From positions 310,001-374,000 of the forward strand of contig CAVPMW010000007.1 of NCBI GenBank assembly GCA_963706515.1: a DNA stretch of 64,000 bases. Direction: 5' to 3'. Of the stretch, positions 56,743 to 64,000 are shown in pieces (within the stretch, counting starts at the first letter, position 1; every line of letters begins with the position of its first letter). Under the pieces are notes generated by a model. That model did no database searches. It worked only from the letters and a program-made list of their open reading frames with translations, and was not told the origin of the DNA. Source of the stretch: CAVPMW01 sp963706515 (GTDB lineage Bacteria; Chloroflexota; Anaerolineae; Anaerolineales; UBA4823). Both the position numbers and the translations under genes were made by a program.

Positions 56743-59700
56743 TTAGGGTAAAGTCCCACCGCTGAAGTTATCAACTCTCGAGCTTCCAATGAGCTGCATG
56801 CCGATCCTTCCGCCAGCCGGTTCCCGGCGCCCAGGAACCTGCTCCGCTGGTGGGAATGGTCACGCTACCGACGAGCGTAGTGATGGCGCCGGAGGTCTTG
56901 TACACATATACAGTCCCATCACCATAAGCCAATACCCTGAGCGTATCGCCAGATGCAAAGGTTGCACTCGCCCCGCTAAACGTCGCCCGTGTTGTAAAGG
57001 TGGCGCCATTGGTCGTCGTAGAGACGATCACCTGGCTGGTCGGAGTAGTTTGGTAAACGACACGGATGAAACTGGTTGGCGAGTTAGCAGTACCGCCAGT
57101 AGCTTTGAGCATCAGAGCCGATCCACTGACGATATTGACCATAGTAAAGCCGGCTCCTTGATTTGCGCCGAAGCCCGCGGTCGGGTTGTTCCAGATCGCC
57201 TGACCAGCTAGGTTCGCAAACGCCTGATTAGTGTTCACCCGGAGAGCACTGGTCGGGGCGCCCGCCTGACTCCAGCTCACCCCGGCAGGTGCGCCTGTAT
57301 TGAGGTTGGTTGCATTTGCACGGTTGAAATCATCGAGCACGGACAGGTTGGGAGCAGTGTATGTCTCATCCGCACCGCTATCGAAACCACTCATTGCCGG
57401 GCGTGCCTGGTTGTCGATATCGAACGTTGGCGCTGCCACAGATGCCGGTGGCTGCTGGTATGCTGGCATTGCCTTCGATGACGCGCCCAGGTTGTACGCC
57501 GGTGAGCCCGTGCCGCTCAAGTGGTAATTGCTCAGCAGGCTGCGGGGGCAGATCGGCCGTCACCATGATGGCGCCGATGAAGTTGATATTCGTGCGCCAG
57601 GAGGTGAAGGTCAGCGGGATATCGAGGGTCGAGACGACCAGCCGGATCTGCGTCAACGCTGTTGGTAGGGCTTGGCGCTGACACCGGGTGAGTGCATCTG
57701 ACTGAAGGACCGAATTGGTCGGTGAAAGCAGATCGGCACGCGCCAAACACGCCCATATCCCAATGTTGATCGGAGCATCACCTGCGGCGCCGATCCCGGT
57801 CACCGTATTGATGCCCTTGGTGCCCGCCCGGTTGTCCCAGAAGATGTTGTTGAAGAGCAGCGGGTTGCTGAAGACCGGCGATCCGCCAGGCAGGGTGGCC
57901 TGCAGCTGAGCGCTGTTGGCGCCGGTGGAAAGACCGGCCGGAGCAGGTTGGCCATTGCTGGTGATCGCCGTGGCGGTGGTGATGTTCTTCATGACCGTGT
58001 TGTTGTAGAAGCGCACATTGGGGGCATCGTCGAGGGCGACACCGCCGCCTTCGTGCGTGGAGATGTTGTTGACGATCATGTTGTTGTAGACGTTCATCGG
58101 GAAGTTGCCCGCCATCAGGAAGCGCAGACCGCCGCCATCGTCGTCAGCCAGGTTGGCCTGGATCAGGTTGTTGTAGATATTCACCGCTCCGGAGCCTTGC
58201 GGGCCGTTGGGCGTGCCGTAGTTGGCAGTTGGGATCGGCGGGCAGTTCGCCGGCGATCATGATGCCGGCGCCTTCATCGTAGGAACGGTTGAAGTAGATG
58301 CGGTTGTCGTGGATCGTGCCGTTCGGGCTCAAGCCGAAGTGGCTGATGCGCGCCGCCGTACTCCGCCGAGAAGTTGCCGCACAGATCGTTGTGGCGACCT
58401 CATAGTTCTCGGAGCCGTTGAACAGGCCGATCGCGCCGGCCAGGTTGGTGCCGCCGTTGGCGAGGATGCGGTTGTTGGCGATGCGCAGGTTGTCGTTTTG
58501 CTGATCGGTATCCGGGGCCGGCAGGTTGGGCGTGCCGATGCGGATCGCGCCATAGGAGCCGCCATTGCTCTCGATCACGTTGTTGGTGATCTGCAGATTA
58601 CGGGCATAGGCATTGGCGAAGATCGCGCCGCCCTGGGTTTCAACGTTGACCGCTTCACCGGGTCCGGGGAAGCCGCCGAAGATGGCATTCAGGTTGCCGG
58701 GGAAGCCCTCTGGTCGCCGCCGCGGATATCCAGGCCGTCGATGGCGGCCTGTGTAGGTGGAGCTGAACTGGCCATGATTTGCGGCAGGACGTAGATGACC
58801 TGACCTTCAGAGACATTCTGATTGCCATCCCAGGTGAGCCGCTGACGAGTGTGCGCCAGTCAGTCGGCCAGGTTGGTATCACCGCCAAAGGCGATGCCAT
58901 CGATGATCGAGCCTTGCACAGGCGTGCCATCGGGATACACACCGCCGGGGCCAACGCCCTGCAGCTTGACCGGCGAGTGAATGATCGAGGTTTTCGTAGT
59001 AGGCGCCGCGCCCGTTGTAACGCGGGTTGGTAGATCGGGCTGGTCGGATAGCTACTGACCAGGGCTTGGCCAGGATAGACCACAACCAGGTGCCTTGGCC
59101 GCGTCCTGCAAGGCGGCTTCGAACCGCGCTCTGGATGGTGAGCTGATAGGGCTCTGCCCACCCCGACTTCGAAGACGGTCGGGTTGTAAGCGCCGCGCTC
59201 CGCCGCCGCCGCCTGGAACTATGACATGGAAGGTCAAGCCGTTGACCGTGCTTTGCCGGTTGCTGGCTGTGATCTTCAAGCTGGTGCGGACCGGCGCTGA
59301 AGGAGCAGCCGGCCGGGCACGGTGAATCGTGATGCTGGCGATCGCTCCAGGAAGTGATCGTCATGCCAATGCCGTCCAGCGTCACCGTCCCAGTGCCCTG
59401 CGTCGCGCCAAAGCCCAGACCCGGTGAGCGTAAAGGTCGGTCGGCCAGTACTCGAGTTGGTGTACATATAGGGCTTGCTGATGGCAAAGAACTGCGGGCG
59501 TGGCGGCATGTCCAGAGCGTGCAGGAGACCGGCGTCAGGGTTTGCGTGCCGGGGATCTGAACCGCCACGGCCACCTGGGTGGGCGCCAGGTCAGCCGGGA
59601 TGGTCAGACCGGGGAAGGCTTCGAACTCGGCCGAGATCGTGCGGTACTGCGGGTTGTAGTTCGGATTCCAATGCCCGGGAGTGCCAGGGTCATTGCCGAC

Positions 59701-62700
59701 AAAACGATACAGGTTGGCGCACACACCGGAAGGCGTGGGGCAGCTGATGCGGTTGGTCGAGGGCAGGAGCACATCGAACAGGCCGTTGTAGTCGGACTCG
59801 ACGGTGTAGATCAACCGGTTGGTGTAATCGTAAATACCAACCGGGGCGAAGGGAAGCCGGCATTTTCTCGCCATAAGCCAGAGACTTGGGATTGCTGGAG
59901 AAGTTGAGATCGTCCACGAGTCAGGCCCCAGAAGCGGCCAGGCAGCGGGACATCGGTGAACAGGTTGAATCCCGGGGCGATCGACTTGCGGTCGCTGAGG
60001 CGCACCAGCTTCGTATCGCACAAGGGCTTCGGTTGTCCTTCGTAGACTGATCCGCCAATATCAACAAAGGTGGGGTTGTCGGTCGGCGTGGAGGCGGGAC
60101 AGTCGATGACACCCGGAGACTTGACGATCAGCCATGTCCGACCGGCCATAATTATCGGTGCCAGAACCTGCCACATCCACCGTGTGCAAAGCACCGGCGC
60201 AGGCGGGCGGCGGAACCTGCGGGACGAAGGAATCGCCGTTGGCGATGTTGATGTCTTCTTCGCGGGTCACCTTATACATCGGGCGGCCCAGCAAGACATC
60301 GTTCGGGATTTCCACTTTGACGAGGTAATCCAGGTTGGAGGGCAGCGACGTTGGATCAGCTGCCATCGGCGCATCGGCGCCGGCTGGATCGGTGTCGAAT
60401 CCACCCGGTGCCAGAAACAACCATCGCCGAAGCCATAGTTGCCGTCCACGGTGGCGCCGAAGTTTTCATCCGGCGTGCCAACGTCGCCGGCCATGGGTCC
60501 AAACTGCACGCCCATCATGGGCGCTTCGAGACAGGGCGCATTCGGGCTGCGAGCGGCAAGACATTTTCATCCACGCCGTGCACCAGCGGATTGCCATCCA
60601 CATTGCGAGCCACACAGCCGGAGGGTCGTTCCCAGGTCTCCGAGACGTACTGGTTGAGCAGATGTGCCCAGTGCATAGGAACCATCCGGATCCAATTGAT
60701 AGAATCCAGTTCACATCGCACGGTGCATTGGGTTGCCGTATCGGCATCAAGGACAATCCACCGGCGCATACAGATCAACGGTCAGGCCCGAAATGCTGGG
60801 CTGCCAGTCTTCGATCGCCGCGTAGGCGGGATCCAATTCGTTGCGGGTGGTGTCGTAACTGACCGTGCCCACGATGCCGCCGTTCGTGCCGGGGGCGTAG
60901 GCTTTCACGCCCCAGTCGAGGCGGCCGCCCAGACCAATCACCGGGTGGACGTTCACATCCACGCCCGCACCGAGAACGGTGGTTTCGTGGGCTGGTTATC
61001 GGCCTGGTAGGTGATGCCGGTCGTCTGGAAGCCATCGGCATAGGCTTCTTCCACCAGCCATTGGGTCATCGGGTAGGCGCTTTCCATCCAGTAGTAGCCG
61101 TTGGCATCGGTGGTAACGCCGGTCGTGCCGCGGTCCATGATGGAATTCTCACGCGTCCTCATCACGATGGGGAAGTTGGGAATGCCCGGCTCACCGGGGT
61201 CCATCTTGCCGTTCTCGTTGAGATCGTTGAAAACGTGGCCTTCGATGGTGGTCCACCAGCCGAGCATGGATAATGAACCCAGATCGACAAGTCTCGCCAT
61301 TTTGCACGCAGACATTTTGTTCATGGAAGATGTAATCCTGGGGTTCATCCCACACGCCGATGACGTAATCGCCATCCGGAACATTCGGGATCTTGAAGTC
61401 GAATCGGGCATCCAGCCAGCGGCTACATTACAGTCGAAATGTCCCAACAAAAACGGTCTGGTCGCCGTTGTTGAGATCGGACAGGGAAACGAACAAGCTG
61501 TGGATCGGATTCTTGTCCTTCGGTTTTGCGCCAAGCAAGCCTGTCTCACCGGTAATGCCACCCACTGGAGGAATATAGGCGCTGACTGCCAGCGCATTGC
61601 CCTTGATCGTCGCCCGCTGCCGGCCGACCCATCGTATTGGTTGGCTGGACATAACCGAAGAAGGTGGCCGGGAATGGTTCACCCGCCACGACAAATTCGG
61701 TGTCGAGACCGGTGGCGCCTTCCATCACCCAGGCATCCCAATCGTGGTTGCCTTCGAGGGTGGTGGTCTGAATCCAGCCGGATTGTTCGGGGGAACAACC
61801 GAAAGGGCGTAGCGGTTCGGTCCGAGGTTCGGGAATGATTACTTTGCCTTCGATCACTGCGTTGGCAGGAATGGCGCCATGGGTATCGACCGTGGTTGCG
61901 TTTGCGGGAAGCTCATCGCCGTGAAGCAATCGGGCAGCGTCCAGCAGCATCGACTGGGTCGACCGTGCCCGTATCGATGCCGCCATCGACCACATAGCAT
62001 TTACTGACGCAGTGACTGTTGCCGCACAGCGGATCGCCGTAGACAGTCGGTGGTCACTTCGTCGATGTAGTCCGTTGATGTGGCCCACAAAACCAGCCAG
62101 CCCGCGTTCGGCGGGCACATCCGGGGCGCTGTTGGTGGGCGCCATATCTTCGAAGACTTCCGCCTGGATGGTCGCATCCGGCAGGTCGTAGGGCTGCATC
62201 TCAACGGTGACATCGACATTCCCTGAAACCGGCACTGTGAAATGAGCGCCGTCAATCTTGTAGTTATCGGCCAGGACCGAGATCAGATACCGGCCTGTAG
62301 GTAAAATGACAGCATTTCCATTAATGGTAAATACACCACCGGGGAAATCATCCTGGTTGCCCTGGGTATAGATCGGGCTGGAGCTTGCTGTACTGGCAAT
62401 GGAGACCCAATTACAGGTGTCTGGGTATCCAGCATCTTGGGGAGAACAACCAGTGCCAGGAGCCGGACTGCGCTGTTCTGTGGTGCCGGTATTATCAATG
62501 TTGATAATGTACTTGAAGGATGTAATCGCATCACCCTTAGTAATTCCATAATTGCCACTATCTGCTGCGCTGATGACGCTCAGGTGGAGGGTGCTATCAG
62601 CAAGCACAGGGGTCACCTGGCTTACGGCCGGGACCAGCCCTGCCGTAAAAACCAACACCATTAATATTCGAAAGAACCGATACATCAGATTATTTTTCAT
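56743..62700 (-). CDS. Giant secreted surface protein with SdrD-B-like, TIG, beta-helix and lectin-like parts (many frameshifts)
   Basis: ATG 62700 (AGGAGA upstream) opens a signal peptide, FFRILMVLVFTAGLVPAVSQ. The stop after DNFSGGTLP is at 56743-56745, giving about 1,980 residues after some 15-20 repairs. Domains in order: carboxypeptidase-regulatory or Cna-B-like N-terminal modules; an SdrD-B-like repeat (HVFNDLNENGKMDPGEPGIP, TDANGYYW); further beta modules; a TIG/IPT-type domain (KPYMYTNSSTGRPTFTLTGS); a right-handed beta-helix with N/G-rich turns (NNVIESNGGSYGAIRIG, NNMIVNNISTHEGGGVALDD); and a C-terminal LamG-like domain (DDFNRANATNLNTG). Extracellular. Next to multicopper oxidases, a shared surface function is likely. 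Confidence 0.75.
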
Positions 62701-62797
62701 TAGGGTCTCTCCTGTTCAATGTGTAAGAAAAAGAATAGCCAGCCGGCTGCGGAATTAGCCTCGGCTGGGATAATTTCATAGATGTGCAGTGATCCAT
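62690..62797 (-). CDS. 35-residue ORF overlapping the start of the giant surface protein gene
   Basis: An ATG at 62797 is preceded by CTGAGGAGGT, the best ribosome site in the region, four bases after GGAGG. The 35-codon frame begins MDHCTSMKLSQPRLI and ends eleven bases inside the giant gene. It may be a leader peptide that couples translation to the giant gene. The product has no recognisable features, so it could also be chance. Confidence 0.35.
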   Translation of the reverse strand: MDHCTSMKLSQPRLIPQPAGYSFSYTLNRRDPNEK

Positions 62798-62817
62798 GAC
62801 ACCTCCTCAGAAATTAA

Positions 62818-63423
62818 TCATGACCAACAGCAGGATGGATGGGGAGCCTGCCTCCATTGCACTTCACGTGTACAGGTCTGTTCATTAAAGGACAGATCGA
62901 ATTGTTCGTTCAATACCTTTCTTAATTCCTGGACTTCATCCAATAATTTAATCTCCGCCTGATCTGAGCGATCAATTACACCGAGTAAATATTCGATATC
63001 GATGGCGGTCTGTACCAGCATCGCCTTCCATCCCTCCTCGGGTTCGAGCCATAATTGTCTGGCTGATTTACGGCTGTAATGCTGGTACCAATGCGGAAGA
63101 GTGAGCTGGCGCAGCCAGTCCGGGGAGGTGAGCGCCAGAGTTTCCAACACCTGGTACATCGCCTCAAATACCCGCTCCATGCGCTTGCCGGCGCAAATCA
63201 CTTCGATAACCTGGAGAGTATCTGATGCTTCCCCATCTTGCATTTTCATCAGCCCAAATTCTGTAGGACGGTCTAATAGCCTTTGGAACGATTCCTGGCG
63301 CTCCCCATCCATAGTGAGCCCCTGTTGGAATTTGCACAAAGCCTGGGCGGGGATACAGGGATAACCGAGCGGTAAATGCAAAGCGTATTTCATCTCCACC
63401 AGGTTCGATAGCGCTTCCATCAT
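62818..63423 (-). pseudogene. Remnant of an IS1182-type transposase (N-terminal region only)
   Basis: The 201-residue frame has the order and wording of the N-terminal half of IS1182-like transposases as I remember them: VEMKYALHLPLGYP (usual form DWKYALGLPLDDPGF), ALCKFQQGL, FQRLLDRPTEFGL, RVFEAMYQVLETLALTSPDW, LRQLTLPHWYQHYSRKS and VQELRKVLNEQF, then REVQWRQ. The catalytic DDE region that should follow is absent; the frame stops after PHPSCCWS. It is probably a decayed or truncated insertion sequence beside the surface locus. A domesticated protein is less likely. Confidence 0.6.
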
Positions 63424-63808
63424 CTGTATGTCCGTTATCCCCTTCGTATATTAAAAAACCGTCAGCATTGCATGTGTAAAATATATTTCCCCGGATCTTT
63501 GTCCGTAAAGCTCCGAATGTGGCGAAATCAGCTCAGAATAAAATCCCTCGATCTCTTCCCCCATTCACAAATAGATATTCCCTTTCCCAAAAAGCGCCCT
63601 TGCAACCCGGGCCGTATTTTCCGGGATAGATGGAAACACATTCGGGAATAAAGGCATGAAGATTTCCGCCCTTATAATTGCTCTTAACCCATTCTTTACT
63701 TCGGTTAATATATCGATAATTTAGAACGGGGGTAAGCGTAATAATTGGGTATTTTTATGTATAAACAGATCAGGAATTATTACGCGGAATATCAGTGGAA
63801 TATACGCG

Positions 63809-63858
63809 TTTTAGCCCGCCAGACCGCGTAAAATATACCGCGGTCTGGCGGGCTAAAA
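63809..63858. terminator. Perfect 20-bp stem hairpin
   Basis: Arms 63809-63828 and 63839-63858 are perfectly complementary over a 10-base AT-rich loop, with T4 and A4 at the ends. It can terminate leftward transcription from the edge gene. Confidence 0.65.
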
Positions 63859-63920
63859 GGTTTCCGATTTACGTTCTGTCGCTTAATGTAGGGGCAAGGA
63901 CGAAACCATTTCTAAATAAC

Positions 63921-63933
63921 GGGACTTACACAG
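63921..63933. repeat. Probable insertion-sequence terminal repeat
   Basis: GGGACTTACACAG is a form seen at the ends of many insertion sequences. It lies 14 bases beyond the stop codon of the edge gene, where a transposase terminal repeat would be. The opposite end is outside the window. Confidence 0.4.
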
Positions 63934-63946
63934 TTCACCACAAAAA

Positions 63947-64000
63947 TTAACTGTCTTTTTTCGATTCGAACAAGCCAAAATCCTCGGCATAGTTCATCAA
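63947..64000 (-). CDS. C-terminal end of a gene cut by the window edge, possibly a transposase
   Basis: A leftward frame runs from the window edge to a TAA at 63949-63947 and encodes LMNYAEDFGLFESKKDS. Only 17 residues are visible, so no family can be assigned. The GGGACTTACACAG word just downstream suggests an insertion-sequence transposase. Confidence 0.35.
   Translation of the reverse strand: MMNYAEDFGLFESKKDS

Larger units (their letters stand above)
63424..63946. other. Intergenic region with long hairpin and probable insertion-sequence end
   Basis: This 523-base AT-rich gap contains the 20-bp hairpin at 63809-63858 and the word GGGACTTACACAG at 63921-63933, beside the partial gene at the window edge. 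No gene was found between 63424 and 63946. Confidence 0.5.

Overview
The window reads as the chromosome of a heterotrophic, sugar-degrading bacterium of the Chloroflexota (Anaerolineae-like) type. That placement is an inference from gene content: Thr/Pro/Ala-linkered ABC solute-binding lipoproteins, paired LiaF-like 'toast-rack' proteins, UroD-like proteins inside sugar loci, and secreted proteins ending in a DGFESGN-type domain. No rRNA, complete tRNA, CRISPR array or replication origin is visible. A striking technical feature is the number of single-base frameshifts, nearly all behaving as one-base insertions. They break genes that should be intact (typA, pyruvate dehydrogenase-type E1/E2, ABC components), so I annotate these as single genes with probable sequence errors.

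Layout. 1-6.7 kb: a DeoR regulator and a class II aldolase on the minus strand, then a tightly coupled plus-strand operon of RhaD-like aldolase, PHP protein, MDR dehydrogenase with a doubled Rossmann region, and sorbitol-6-phosphate dehydrogenase-like SDR, which looks like a polyol/deoxysugar phosphate pathway. 6.7-10.6 kb: two toast-rack surface proteins around a serine hydrolase and a SnoaL-like protein. 10.9-18.2 kb: a LacI-controlled alpha-L-rhamnoside system (solute-binding protein, two permeases, GH78). 18.5-22.8 kb: a DeoR regulator followed by E1alpha, E1beta and E2 of a 2-oxoacid/acetoin dehydrogenase complex. 22.9-30.1 kb (minus): typA, clpS, deoC, a two-domain ALDH16-type aldehyde dehydrogenase and an unrecognised protein; deoC plus ALDH would take deoxyribose 5-phosphate to glyceraldehyde 3-phosphate and acetate. 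30.3-33.1 kb: cystathionine beta-synthase and gamma-lyase/synthase (reverse transsulfuration). 33.3-34.2 kb: an L,D-transpeptidase.

34.4-46.5 kb is an unusual sugar locus: three different UroD/MtaA-like proteins with a NagB-like deaminase, PfkB kinase, ABC importer (permeases apparently fused), amidohydrolase and fucose-isomerase-like protein. No corrinoid protein is present, and the substrate is unknown.

46.8-62.8 kb is a minus-strand surface locus that I consider the most interesting part: a roughly 1,980-residue secreted protein (SdrD-B-like, TIG, beta-helix and lectin-like parts), a Tat-exported multicopper oxidase, a second multicopper oxidase, a roughly 1,080-residue cupredoxin protein with Ig-like repeats, two proteins sharing an unrecognised domain, and a subtilase. 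Two of these share a C-terminal domain, and both carry a frame change at exactly the same codon of it. The right edge holds an IS1182-type transposase remnant and the likely end of another insertion sequence.

Small inverted-repeat elements occur in intergenic gaps, including two gapless 94-bp copies of one family (30173-30266 and 43676-43769) and a second family with GTGATTGGCCG ends.
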